The notes under the pieces are model-generated. The model did not search any database. It was given only the letters and a program-made list of their open reading frames with translations, and was not told the origin of the DNA. A program made the position numbers and the translations under genes. Shown here piece by piece: positions 28,922 through 38,247 of a DNA stretch of 64,000 bases. The stretch is from Betaproteobacteria bacterium HGW-Betaproteobacteria-11 (GTDB lineage: Bacteria; Pseudomonadota; Gammaproteobacteria; Burkholderiales; Rhodocyclaceae), in assembly GCA_002842395.1 (NCBI GenBank), contig PHCV01000011.1:1-64000 (forward strand), read 5' to 3'. Position 1 is the first letter of the stretch. Each line of letters starts with the position of its first letter.

Positions 28922-30259
28922 ATGACTCACGGGTTTGGCTTCACTCCGGCAGCGCTCGCCACGCTCGCGCAACAGGTGCTCGATCACGCCAAAAAGAGAG
29001 GCGCCACGGCCTGCGAGGTGGATGTCTCGGAAGGTTTCGGCCAGTCGATCAGCGTCCGCCGGCAGGCGGTCGACACCATCGAATACAACCGCGACAAGGG
29101 CCTCGGCGTGACGATCTATCTCGGCCAGCGGAAAGGCCATGCCAGCAGTTCCGATTTTTCACCGGCAGCGGTCGAAGCCACGGTCGAGGCGGCGCTGTCG
29201 ATCGCCCGCTTCACCGCCGCGGACGACTGCGCCGGCCTGCCCGCGGCCGAGCTGCTGGCCAGGCAGGTGCCGGATCTCGATCTCTTCCATCCCTGGCCGA
29301 TCGATGTCGAGCAGGCGATTGTCATCGCGCGGCGTTGCGAACAGGCCGCCTTCGATGTCAGCCCGCTGATATGCAATTCGGAAGGCGCCACGGTCTCCAT
29401 CCAGCAATCGCACTTCATTTCCGCCAACAGCCTCGGCTTCATGGCCGGCTTCCCCAGCTCGCGCCATTACATCGCCTGCTCGGTGATCGCCGGCTGCGGC
29501 GAGGAGATGCAGCGCGACGACTGGTATGCCGCGGGGCGCGATGCCGCGAAATTCTCGCCGCCCGAGGCGATTGGCGACTATGCCGCGCGCCGTGCGCTGT
29601 CGCGGCTGGGCGCGCGCAAGCTATCGACGCGCAAGTGCCCGGTGATTTTCGAGGCGCCCCTGGCCAGCAGCCTGATCGGCAACTTCACCCATGCCATCTC
29701 CGGCGGCGCGCTCTACCGCAAGACCTCGTTCCTGCAGAACAGCCTGGGGCAGAAAATTTTTCCCGATTTCGTCGCGATCAGCGAGCGGCCACATCTCAAG
29801 GCTGCCGTCGCCTCCTCGCCCTTCGATGACGATGGCGTGGCGACCCACGATCGAGAGGTTGTTGCGGACGGCGTGGTGCAGGGCTATTTCCTGTCGACCT
29901 ACACGGCGCGCAAGCTCGGCATGCAGACCACCGGCAATGCCGGCGGCGCGCACAACCTGCTGGTCAGGCCCGGCCGCCACGACCTGACAGGGCTGCTGCG
30001 CGAAATGGGCACCGGGCTGCTGGTCACCGAGCTGCTCGGCCAGGGCGTGAATTACGTTACCGGCGATTATTCGCGCGGCGCCGCCGGCTATTGGGTGGAA
30101 AACGGCCGCATCGCCTACCCGGTGGAAGAGATCACCATCGCCGGCAACCTGCGCCAGATGTTCGCCGGCATCGCCGCCATCGGCAATGATATCGACACGC
30201 GCGGCGGCAAGCAGGTCGGCTCGATCCTGCTCGAACAGATGACCATCGCAGGTAGCTGA
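28922..30259 (+). CDS. pmbA: Metalloprotease PmbA/TldE
   Basis: 445 residues. Family features are GATACEVDVSEGFGQSISVR near the start, CPVIFEAPLASSLIGNFTHA in the middle and GYWVENGRIAYPVEEITIAG near the end. PmbA (TldE) forms a heterodimer with TldD that degrades unfolded peptides and matures peptides such as microcin B17. TldD is not in this window. DarP next to PmbA is a common proteobacterial arrangement. Confidence 0.94.
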   Translation: MTHGFGFTPAALATLAQQVLDHAKKRGATACEVDVSEGFGQSISVRRQAVDTIEYNRDKGLGVTIYLGQRKGHASSSDFSPAAVEATVEAALSIARFTAADDCAGLPAAELLARQVPDLDLFHPWPIDVEQAIVIARRCEQAAFDVSPLICNSEGATVSIQQSHFISANSLGFMAGFPSSRHYIACSVIAGCGEEMQRDDWYAAGRDAAKFSPPEAIGDYAARRALSRLGARKLSTRKCPVIFEAPLASSLIGNFTHAISGGALYRKTSFLQNSLGQKIFPDFVAISERPHLKAAVASSPFDDDGVATHDREVVADGVVQGYFLSTYTARKLGMQTTGNAGGAHNLLVRPGRHDLTGLLREMGTGLLVTELLGQGVNYVTGDYSRGAAGYWVENGRIAYPVEEITIAGNLRQMFAGIAAIGNDIDTRGGKQVGSILLEQMTIAGS

Positions 30260-30281
30260 CCTTTCATTCGAAGGAAACCCC

Positions 30282-32093
30282 ATGTGCGGATTTGCCGGCG
30301 AGCTGCGCTTCGACGCGGCCATGGCCGATACCGACGCCGTCGCGCGGATGACCCGGGCGCTGACGCGGCGTGGCCCGGATGACGAAGGTTTTTTCAGCGA
30401 AGGCCCGGCGGCGTTCGGCCACCGCCGACTTTCCATCATCGACCTCTCCGCCGCAGCGCATCAGCCGATGCTCGACCGCGAGCTGCATCTGGTGCTGGTG
30501 TTCAACGGCACCATCTACAACTACCGCGAACTGCGCCAGGAACTCGAAGAACTCGGCTACGCGTTCTTCTCGCAGGGCGACAGCGAGGTGATCCTCAAGG
30601 CCTATCACGCCTGGGGCGAAAAATGCGTCGAGCATTTCCACGGCATGTTCGCCTTCGCCATCCGCGACCTGCGCCATGGCACGCTGTTCCTCGCCCGCGA
30701 CCGCTTCGGCATCAAGCCGCTGTATTACGCGCTCGAAGGTGTGCGGCTGCGCTTCGCCTCCAGCGTGCAGGCGTTGCTCGCCGGTGGTGGTATCGATACC
30801 TCGCTCGATCCGATCGCGCTGCACCACTATTTCAGTCTGCATAGCGTGGTACCCGCGCCGCGCACTTTGCTCAATGGCATCAAGAAGCTGCCACCGGCCA
30901 CCACCTGGCTGATCGACGGCGAAGGCAGGATCAAACAGCGCCGCTACTGGCAGCTTGCGGCCACCCGCCCGCAAGCCGAGCTCAGTGAGGCCGACTGGCT
31001 CGCCGCCACGCGACTGCTGCTGACCCAGGCCATCCGGCGACGGCGCGAAGCCGCCGACGTGCCGGTCGGCGTGCTGCTCTCCGGCGGCCTCGATTCGAGC
31101 CTGCTGGTCGCGCTCATGGCCGAGGAGGCGCAGCAAGGGCAGCCGCTGCGCACCTTCTCCATCGGCTTCGAAGACCTCGAAGGCGGAGATACCGGCGAGA
31201 AGGCCGACGAGTTCGAGTATTCCGATCGGGTCGCCGAACACTTCCATACCGTGCATCACCGCTACCGGATCAGCAACCACGAAGTGCTCGAGCGCCTGCC
31301 CGAGGCCATCGGCGCGATGAGCGAGCCGATGATGAGCCACGACGCGATCGCCTTCTATCTGCTCGCCGAGCGCGTCGCCGATGAAGTCAAGGTCGTGCTC
31401 GCCGGGCAGGGCGCGGATGAGGTGTTCGGCGGCTATTTCTGGTACCCGGCAATGGAGGCGGCAAGCGGTACACCGTATGAACGCTTTGCCCGTCATTATG
31501 TTGATCGCGAGCACGAAGAATATCTGGTGCTGATCGATCCGCGTCACCATGTCGGCGATGTCAGCCGCGCGTTGATCGAACAAGCGCTGGCCCAGCCGGG
31601 GGCGGAGACCTTCCTCGATCAGGTTTGGCGCTTCGATATCACCACGCTGATCGTCGAAGACCCGGTCAAGCGCGTGGACAACATGCCGATGGCCTGGGCA
31701 CTGGAGGTTCGCGTGCCCTTCCTCGACCACGAACTGGTCGAGCTCGCCGCAAAAATGCCGCCGGGATTGAAACTGAAGGAGGGCGGCAAGTTTCCGCTCA
31801 AGGCCCTCGCCCGTGGCCTGCTGCCCGATGCCGTGATCGACCGGCCGAAAGGCTACTTCCCGGTGCCGGTGCTCAAATACGTGCGCGGCGCCTTCCTCGA
31901 AAAAATGCGCGCGATCCTCGACTCCCCGACTTGCCGCGCCCGCGGTCTGTTTCAGCGCGCCTATGTCGACCAACTCCTCGCCGCGCCGGAAGCCCACTTC
32001 ACCCGCATCAACGGCAGCAAACTATGGCAGATGGCGGTGCTCGAATGGTGGCTGCAACTCAACGTCGATCCGGTGAGCGCGGCGGGTAAGTAA
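30282..32093 (+). CDS. N-acetylglutaminylglutamine amidotransferase (AsnB-like)
   Basis: 603 residues. The N-terminal glutaminase domain begins MCGFAGELRFD with the nucleophile Cys2. The synthetase domain has the PP-loop LLSGGLDSSLLVALMAEEA (about residues 266-284). The spacing, the segment FEYSDRVAEHFHTVHHRYRI and MSEPMMSHDAIAFYLL match the subfamily that amidates N-acetylglutaminylglutamine, an osmoprotectant dipeptide. The partner synthetase gene (ngg), usually adjacent, is absent here. An ordinary asparagine synthetase is the alternative. Confidence 0.85.
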   Translation: MCGFAGELRFDAAMADTDAVARMTRALTRRGPDDEGFFSEGPAAFGHRRLSIIDLSAAAHQPMLDRELHLVLVFNGTIYNYRELRQELEELGYAFFSQGDSEVILKAYHAWGEKCVEHFHGMFAFAIRDLRHGTLFLARDRFGIKPLYYALEGVRLRFASSVQALLAGGGIDTSLDPIALHHYFSLHSVVPAPRTLLNGIKKLPPATTWLIDGEGRIKQRRYWQLAATRPQAELSEADWLAATRLLLTQAIRRRREAADVPVGVLLSGGLDSSLLVALMAEEAQQGQPLRTFSIGFEDLEGGDTGEKADEFEYSDRVAEHFHTVHHRYRISNHEVLERLPEAIGAMSEPMMSHDAIAFYLLAERVADEVKVVLAGQGADEVFGGYFWYPAMEAASGTPYERFARHYVDREHEEYLVLIDPRHHVGDVSRALIEQALAQPGAETFLDQVWRFDITTLIVEDPVKRVDNMPMAWALEVRVPFLDHELVELAAKMPPGLKLKEGGKFPLKALARGLLPDAVIDRPKGYFPVPVLKYVRGAFLEKMRAILDSPTCRARGLFQRAYVDQLLAAPEAHFTRINGSKLWQMAVLEWWLQLNVDPVSAAGK

Positions 32094-32148
32094 AAAGTCG
32101 GCGCGGGAGCTACGGCGATCATTCCAGTTCGAAGTCACCACAAGCACC

Positions 32149-34611
32149 TTAGCCTACTGCAATCGGAACGCGCCACTTGATCATCGCGACCTTCAATGCG
32201 TCGTTCACGAGGAGGCACGAAAACAGCGCATAGGCGAATACCGCAAACGTCAGCCACCAGGGTAATGGTGCAAGGCCAGGTAGGCCGATCAGCGTCAGGA
32301 CAGTACCCACCGCCACTTCCGCCGTAACGGCCGCAACCAGCGTCTTGCTCGGTGCGGTCGTCCAGAACCAGCGTCGTTCTCGCGCGGACACGATGGAGAA
32401 TGCGGCGAAATAAAGCAGCATCAGAAAGCTGAAGGTATAAAGGGCATTGTCGTTGCTTGCCAGGCCGAAGCGCGTCCAGCCGACGTACAGAAACAAAAGC
32501 GTCTCCAGCACCATGGCCACGCCTAGCGCCACGGCCACCTCGATGAAGCCACCGATGTTCCACGTTTCGGGTTTCGGCGAGGGCTGAACGCGGTCGGTGG
32601 CGAGCGATATTTTCGCGAAGTCCGTCATGAAAACCAGCAGCAACATGGCAAAGGCGGAAACGACGAACTTGCCGGTCGCCACGAAAGCGATGGCCACAAA
32701 GGCCGCCTTCAGGACGGTACGGCTGACCTTGTTGATGATCCAGGTCAGAATGCGCTGGTAGATTGTCCGTCCCTGTTCGACCAGGGTCACGATGTTGGTC
32801 AATCCCGGTTCGGTCAAGACCACGCTGGCCGCGCCCTTGGCGACATCGGTCGCGCTGCTGACGGCGATGCCGACTTCGGCCTGGCGTAGGGCGGGCGCAT
32901 CGTTGACCCCATCGCCCGTCATGCCGGTCACGTGCCCCGCGGCCTGCAGGTGCTGCACCACGATATATTTGTCCTCCGGGTACACCTCGGCAAACCCATC
33001 CACCCCTGCCAGCAGATTGGCATCGGCCTTGCCGGTCTTGGCGTCCGCGGCTTTCAGGTCGGCCATGCGCCGGATGTTGACCAAGCCGACCCCCTGTGCG
33101 ATTTCGCTCGCCACCGCCAACGCATCGCCGGTGAGCATCTTTACCGAAACACCAAGCTTCCGCAGTTCGGCGATTAGCTGTCGGGCATCCGGCCGGGGTG
33201 GATCGTACAAAGTCGCCAAGCCGACCAGTTCGGGCGTGCCGGTCTCGGAGCCGCGCGCTACCGCCAGCGTGCGATAACCTTTCAGCGCGGATTCGGCGAC
33301 ACGCGCCTCCAGCGCTTCGATCGCCGAGGGCTGGAGTCCGCAGGCGGCGGCGACGGTGCGCACGGCGCCCTTCATCACCCGCAGCCGCTGCCCATCCTGT
33401 TCGATCACGGCTTCTGTGCGTCGGTTTGTTGCGTCGAAGGGCACGAAGGAGATGGGGGTAAGCGCAAGTACGCCGTCGAAGACATGTCGTTCTTTTGCGG
33501 CGGCGAGGAACGCCAGGTCGATCGGATCCTGGTTGGCCTCCTGTGACGCCAGGGCCGCGGTAAACAGCACATCCGCTTCAGTCGCCTGCGCCAGCGGGAT
33601 CACACCGGTCACGGCCATCCGGTTCAGCGTGATCGTGCCGGTCTTGTCCACGCACAGCACGTCCATCGTCGCGGCATCCTCCGCGGCGCTGAGGCGCGTG
33701 ACCAGCACGCCGCCTTTCGCCAGTTCCTTGGCTCCGACGGCCATGCTGACCGTGAACATCACGGGAAGGGCGACCGGCACCGCACTCATCAACAGCACGA
33801 GCAGGAGCGGCGCCATTTCGAGAAGCGGCATGCCACGAATCAGCGACATCACAAAGACCACGCCGAGCAGTGTGCCGACGATGACGAAGAGCCAGCGCAC
33901 CACCTTGGCTACCACCGCTTCGATATGAAGCCGCGGACGTGCCTGCTGCACCAGTTCCGTGGTGCGTCCAAAGTAGGTCTGCGCGCCCGTCAGCATGACC
34001 ACGCCGTTGCTCTCTCCCCGGCGCACGATGGACCCCGACGAAAGCACGTTGCCTGGCGTCTTGTCGACATCCATGGATTCGCCGGTGAGCGCCGACTGGT
34101 CGACGCTCAACGCACCGTTCAAGAGTTTGACGTCCGCCGGGACGATATCGCCGCCGCGTACGCGGATGATGTCGCCGGGGACCAGTTCGCGCGAGGCAAT
34201 GACCTGCCACTCGGTCTCGCGCAGGACACGCGCGGTGACCCGCAGGCGCTGCCGGAGCGTTTCGACGACGCCGGCAGCGCGTCGCTCCTGCATCAAGCTC
34301 AACACGGCATTGACCACCAGTAGCGCACTCACCACGGCAAGGTCCGAGTATTTACCCAGAACGGCCGACAGGATCATGATCAGCTCCAGCATCCACGCCG
34401 ACACGCCCCAGAACTTTCCGAGGAACTGGCGTACCGGGCGGCTCTTCTGCTCCGCCACTTCGTTGTAGCCGTACTCCTTGCGGCGGACGTCCACGTCAGC
34501 CTGCGCGAGCCCGGTCTCGGGGTTCACGTGAAGCGCCGCAAGCGTATCGGGGAGCGATGCAGATGCGAGATCAGCCGCCTTGCCGGCGAATGGCATCGAA
34601 CGCGAATTCAT
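32149..34611 (-). CDS. P3A-type (proton-efflux-like) P-type ATPase
   Basis: 820 residues with about ten membrane segments. Visible are the actuator loop SVDQSALTGESMDVDK (about 169-184), the phosphorylation site Asp322 in VDKTGTITLN, and the hinge MTGDGVNDAPALRQAEVG. Sequence pattern fits plasma-membrane H+-ATPases (P3A) of bacteria and archaea. It would export protons or another cation at the cost of ATP. It is convergent with the amidotransferase gene and heads towards a two-component system on the same strand. Confidence 0.88.
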   Translation of the reverse strand: MNSRSMPFAGKAADLASASLPDTLAALHVNPETGLAQADVDVRRKEYGYNEVAEQKSRPVRQFLGKFWGVSAWMLELIMILSAVLGKYSDLAVVSALLVVNAVLSLMQERRAAGVVETLRQRLRVTARVLRETEWQVIASRELVPGDIIRVRGGDIVPADVKLLNGALSVDQSALTGESMDVDKTPGNVLSSGSIVRRGESNGVVMLTGAQTYFGRTTELVQQARPRLHIEAVVAKVVRWLFVIVGTLLGVVFVMSLIRGMPLLEMAPLLLVLLMSAVPVALPVMFTVSMAVGAKELAKGGVLVTRLSAAEDAATMDVLCVDKTGTITLNRMAVTGVIPLAQATEADVLFTAALASQEANQDPIDLAFLAAAKERHVFDGVLALTPISFVPFDATNRRTEAVIEQDGQRLRVMKGAVRTVAAACGLQPSAIEALEARVAESALKGYRTLAVARGSETGTPELVGLATLYDPPRPDARQLIAELRKLGVSVKMLTGDALAVASEIAQGVGLVNIRRMADLKAADAKTGKADANLLAGVDGFAEVYPEDKYIVVQHLQAAGHVTGMTGDGVNDAPALRQAEVGIAVSSATDVAKGAASVVLTEPGLTNIVTLVEQGRTIYQRILTWIINKVSRTVLKAAFVAIAFVATGKFVVSAFAMLLLVFMTDFAKISLATDRVQPSPKPETWNIGGFIEVAVALGVAMVLETLLFLYVGWTRFGLASNDNALYTFSFLMLLYFAAFSIVSARERRWFWTTAPSKTLVAAVTAEVAVGTVLTLIGLPGLAPLPWWLTFAVFAYALFSCLLVNDALKVAMIKWRVPIAVG

Positions 34612-34748
34612 AGATTGCTCCTGATGGTTCCCGGATCATCAATATCCATTAATGGGCCTTCGGTCTCCTCAGCTTCAGAATGCCACACGAGGTCTTCATG
34701 GACCAGCTACGCTTGCGTCATAACGCTGTTGCACTTCAAAAACGGCGA

Positions 34749-36059
34749 TCATGATTCGCGGCTTTGCCGATAGCGGAACACCAGCCCGGAACCTTCTGGC
34801 CGGTCGAGCAGGCTCAGGCTTGCGTTCAGGTTGGCAGCAGCCTCCCTCGCTATCGCAAGCCCAAGTCCGCTACCTTCACCGGGTGCTCCTGGCATTCGAT
34901 AAAACCGATCGAACACACGGTCCCGCTCCGAGACAGGAATGCCCGGACCGTTGTCGACGACTTCAATGACGTTGCAACAGTCATCGGAGTAGATGCGGAG
35001 TGTTATCTCCCCGCCTTCCGGAACATATTTCAGCGCATTCTCCAGGGCGTTCCTAAGCACCAGCCGCAAGGATTCGGGCGCAGCATTCAGCGTGAGTGAC
35101 GTGGCCTCTTCAAGCCCCAGGTCTATGCCTTTCACCTCTGCCAGCGGCAGATATTCCGCGATCAGTTCCCGCGTCATCGCCGAGACATCGACCGCCGCCT
35201 TTTCCGCAGTCCCGGTCTGGGTTTTGGCAAGGCTCAAGAGTTGCTCCGTAAGCTTTCGTGCTCGCTCGATACCCGCCTGTAGCGGCAGGACGCGCTCACG
35301 CATGGTCTCGAACGTCCGCGCCTGCCTCAGATTCTGGGCCTGGATTGACAGTGCGGTGAGCGGGCTCCTGAGTTCGTGGGCAGCATCGGCGATAAAGCGT
35401 CGCTGCTGTTTCATCAGATCGCCGACCCGTTTGAGCAGGCGGTTTATGGCGTGCACAAACGGGACAATTTCATCCGGAATCCCCTCGTCGGACAGGGGTT
35501 GAGGCCGATCTGCCGGCTGTTCATCCAAATGGCCGGCGAGACGGTTGACGGGCTTGAGTTCGCTGCGGACGATACGCATGATCAGCCAGACCATGACAGG
35601 CAGAAGCAGCAGCAGAGGAATGAGTGTGCGCAGCGCGCTATTCATCGCAATCTCGTCGCGTGTATCGGTCGACTGAGCCACTACCGTTGTCTTGCCGGAT
35701 GGGCCCTTTTGTATGAACACCCTCAGTCGCTCGCCGCTTGTCTCAAGCGTGTGGAAGCCGGGTGCCAAGTCGCCCACAAGCCAGTCGGGGCGGGTGTCTG
35801 CTGGTAAACGAATCACGCTGATTCGCGATTCAGGCTCACCCAGGGCAACGTCGGCATGATTTTGGCGAGGTACCTCGATCTGCGTTGAAACCCCTGAGTT
35901 TCGTGTCATCAACAAGGCGATCTGTCGCACCATGTCGTCCTGGAACTCCTTCGCTTCGGCATAGGCGAGGGTGAAAGACGCCACGGCCGCGACAAGACCT
36001 GAAAGCAGGATGGCGCCGCCCAGCATCAACGAGAGTCGCCGTTGTAAGGACTGCTTCAT
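34749..36059 (-). CDS. Sensor histidine kinase, QseC/PmrB-like
   Basis: 436 residues. Two membrane segments (about 12-34 and 145-167) enclose a periplasmic sensor of about 110 residues. The H-box is ADAAHELRSPLTALSIQAQN (His about 235) and the ATPase part has ENALKYVPEGGE, VDNGPGIPVSERDRVF and GSGLGLAIAREAA. Its ATG overlaps the regulator stop (four bases), so both are one operon. The ligand is unknown; QseC and PmrB relatives sense metals, quinones or envelope stress. Confidence 0.9.
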   Translation of the reverse strand: MKQSLQRRLSLMLGGAILLSGLVAAVASFTLAYAEAKEFQDDMVRQIALLMTRNSGVSTQIEVPRQNHADVALGEPESRISVIRLPADTRPDWLVGDLAPGFHTLETSGERLRVFIQKGPSGKTTVVAQSTDTRDEIAMNSALRTLIPLLLLLPVMVWLIMRIVRSELKPVNRLAGHLDEQPADRPQPLSDEGIPDEIVPFVHAINRLLKRVGDLMKQQRRFIADAAHELRSPLTALSIQAQNLRQARTFETMRERVLPLQAGIERARKLTEQLLSLAKTQTGTAEKAAVDVSAMTRELIAEYLPLAEVKGIDLGLEEATSLTLNAAPESLRLVLRNALENALKYVPEGGEITLRIYSDDCCNVIEVVDNGPGIPVSERDRVFDRFYRMPGAPGEGSGLGLAIAREAAANLNASLSLLDRPEGSGLVFRYRQSRES

Positions 36060-36718
36060 TGCATTTTTTCCACCATCCAGCCAGCGCCGCGCACATTCTT
36101 GATGAGACTTGCACCGAGTTTCTTGCGCACCCCGTGAATCAGGAAGTCCACGGCGTTACTTTCTACTTCCTCGTTCCAGCCGTAGATTCGCTCCTCCAGT
36201 TTAGACCGGGTAAGGATCGCGCCAGGGCGTAGCAACAGCGCGTGCAAGAGGGCAAACTCACGCGCGCTTAGAAGCGCCACGATATCACCGTAGCGTGCCT
36301 CGCGGGTCGCCGGGTCGAGACTGACCTTGCCGTTGGTTAGCACTGGCACGGCCTGTCCGCCCTGGCGACGAACGACCGCGCGCAGCCGCGCCAGCAATTC
36401 GTCGACGTCAAATGGTTTAACCAGATAGTCGTCGGCACCGAGGTCCAGCCCCTTGATACGGTCTTCAACCTCGTCACGGGCGGTGATGACGATGACGGGA
36501 ATTTTGTTTCCCGTTTCCCGCAGGCGCCGCAGCACTTCCAACCCGTCGCGTTTGGGTAGGCCAAGATCGAGCAGAACGGCCTGGTGTTCGCCGTGTTCGA
36601 GCGCACTGCCGGCAGTGGTGCCATCCCTTACCCAGTCCACGGCATAAGCGGCGTCCTTGAGGGCGATGGTTACGGCCTCGCCGATCATTGGGTCATCTTC
36701 AACCAACAGAATACGCAT
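36056..36718 (-). CDS. OmpR-type response regulator, QseB/PmrA-like
   Basis: 220 residues from ATG 36718 (MRILLVEDDPMIGEAVTIAL). The receiver domain has Asp51 in LLDLGLPKRDGLEVL, and the winged-helix domain ends with FLIHGVRKKLGASLIKNVRG, typical of OmpR/PhoB regulators of the QseB/PmrA branch. It probably controls the local envelope genes (PAP2, PepSY and others), which is common for PmrAB-like systems. Confidence 0.92.
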   Translation of the reverse strand: MRILLVEDDPMIGEAVTIALKDAAYAVDWVRDGTTAGSALEHGEHQAVLLDLGLPKRDGLEVLRRLRETGNKIPVIVITARDEVEDRIKGLDLGADDYLVKPFDVDELLARLRAVVRRQGGQAVPVLTNGKVSLDPATREARYGDIVALLSAREFALLHALLLRPGAILTRSKLEERIYGWNEEVESNAVDFLIHGVRKKLGASLIKNVRGAGWMVEKMQ

Positions 36719-36743
36719 CCTTATTCTCGCCATTCAGAATGGT

Positions 36744-37340
36744 TCATTGTCGCACCCAGCCTCTTCGGATCCAACCGGCAAATATCGTCCGATAGAGGGG
36801 CAGCAGCAAGCGCATCAACGGTGTGACCAAGCGATGTTCTTGCCCCAGGATGAGCCAGGCGCTACTCAGTGCCACGAGTGCGGCGCCGAGGATATCCAGC
36901 GGAAAATGCACGCCCAGATAAATGCGAGCCCAAGCGACCGTCATGCCTGACGCAGCAAGTGCCCAGCCGATGATCCTTGACTGCTCATGCAACAGCAGGC
37001 TGAAGGCAACGGCCCAAATCAAGGTCAGGTGGTCGCTCGGCAACGAACTGTCCCGTACATGCGGGATCAGTGTCCGACCGATTCCTGCCTCGAATGGTCG
37101 GGGGTGATACCAGACCAGACCGATCACCTGATTGATCAGCAAGGCCGTCAAACCAGAAACCATGGCCGCAACCAATATCTGCCGGGCCGCCATAGACCCA
37201 CGTAGCCAGCCCAGGATCATTCCGGCCGGCATGATCCAGATCAGTCTCTCCGCCAGAAAGTGGGCAATGCCGACCATTGCACTAGACTCGCCCGGTGCTG
37301 CGTTGAGGAGGAGAAACAGCGACTCGTTTAATTGTTCCAC
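36744..37340 (-). CDS. PAP2-type phosphatase, undecaprenyl-diphosphatase (BcrC) like
   Basis: A GTG at 37340 has AGGAG five bases upstream and gives 198 residues; an in-frame ATG at 37382 overlapping the previous gene is the alternative. Conserved phosphatase motifs are YHPRPFE (motif 1), SLPSDHLT (motif 2) and ARIYLGVHFPLDI (motif 3), with five to six membrane segments. Relatives BcrC/YbjG recycle undecaprenyl pyrophosphate in the periplasm. It sits downstream of a four-repeat membrane protein and just before the response regulator. Confidence 0.85.
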   Translation of the reverse strand: MEQLNESLFLLLNAAPGESSAMVGIAHFLAERLIWIMPAGMILGWLRGSMAARQILVAAMVSGLTALLINQVIGLVWYHPRPFEAGIGRTLIPHVRDSSLPSDHLTLIWAVAFSLLLHEQSRIIGWALAASGMTVAWARIYLGVHFPLDILGAALVALSSAWLILGQEHRLVTPLMRLLLPLYRTIFAGWIRRGWVRQ

Positions 37341-37381
37341 AACAACTCCTGATCGAGTCCCTTGGACTGTGTCGTATTGCA

Positions 37382-38152
37382 TCAATGACCTTGTTTTGCC
37401 GCCCTTTGCTGGAAGATCAAGATGCAGGTCACAATAAACACAAGGAGTGCCGCCGATGCGTGGTAGCGGCTCAATGCCAGCCCACCTGCGTTGACCGGCT
37501 TGTCCAAAAAGTCACCCACCACGGCACCAAGGGGGCGCGTGAGGATGAATGCCGACCAGAACAGCAAGGTGCGAGATAGGCTTGTCCAGTAATACGCGGC
37601 AACAACGAGCGCCAGCAGAGCGCTGAATACCATCGCGCCTCCCCCATAACCTAGCCCTGCCGTGTCAGCCGTCCAATCGCCAAGTGCAGTACCCAGGGTT
37701 TGGGAAAACATGATCGTCACCCAATAGAACATCTCGGCCTTTGGAGAACTAACCGTATCAACCGATACCGTGCCGAGTGACCGATGCCAGATGGTCAAAG
37801 AGGCCATCAACAAGGAAAACAGCAGCAACGATCCCCCCGCATAGCCGATTCCAAGAGAGCGGTCCGCAAAGTCTGCCAACGTCGTCCCGACGGTTGTCGT
37901 TGCGATGATGGTTGTCCAGTAGAGGAATGGATGAAAGCCGTTTGCCTTAACTTGGGCAGCTACGGCGACTAAAAATATTGCTGCGAAAATTGCCGTTCCG
38001 ACAAGGTAACCCAGGTGCATCGACATGGACACTGCATCACCCCCGGTTTCTCCCAGCGTGGTGGCAGCGATTTTGATGACCCAGAAATGAAGCGTGACTT
38101 CCGGCACTTTGTTCAGCATCTGAGGTGCGTCGTTACGGGTGAGTGTTCTCAT
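37382..38152 (-). CDS. COG4705-type membrane protein with four internal repeats
   Basis: 256 residues from ATG 38152 (MRTLTRNDAPQMLNKVPEVT). Eight or so membrane segments are arranged as four repeats, each with a T-(L/V/P)-G-x3-(G/A)-D core: AATTLGETGGD, ATTTVGTTLAD, SQTLGTALGD and TRPLGAVVGD. The family is annotated only as membrane-anchored protein; its function is unknown. The Asp at the end of each repeat is an obvious candidate for an ion or proton path. It is found near PmrAB/PepSY systems. Confidence 0.8.
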   Translation of the reverse strand: MRTLTRNDAPQMLNKVPEVTLHFWVIKIAATTLGETGGDAVSMSMHLGYLVGTAIFAAIFLVAVAAQVKANGFHPFLYWTTIIATTTVGTTLADFADRSLGIGYAGGSLLLFSLLMASLTIWHRSLGTVSVDTVSSPKAEMFYWVTIMFSQTLGTALGDWTADTAGLGYGGGAMVFSALLALVVAAYYWTSLSRTLLFWSAFILTRPLGAVVGDFLDKPVNAGGLALSRYHASAALLVFIVTCILIFQQRAAKQGH

Positions 38153-38247
38153 TTTTGTTCTTCCGTGGCTTTCCAGAGGTATCTGCTTCCACTCAAGGGA
38201 AAAACCGGAGCAGCAGCGCCACTCCGGCATCGCATTGGCCTGGCCAA

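Noticed and set aside
30264-31997. 577-codon open frame antisense to the amidotransferase gene
   Set aside because: Long antisense frames are expected opposite GC-rich genes; the sense strand has full domain structure and the antisense has no family features.
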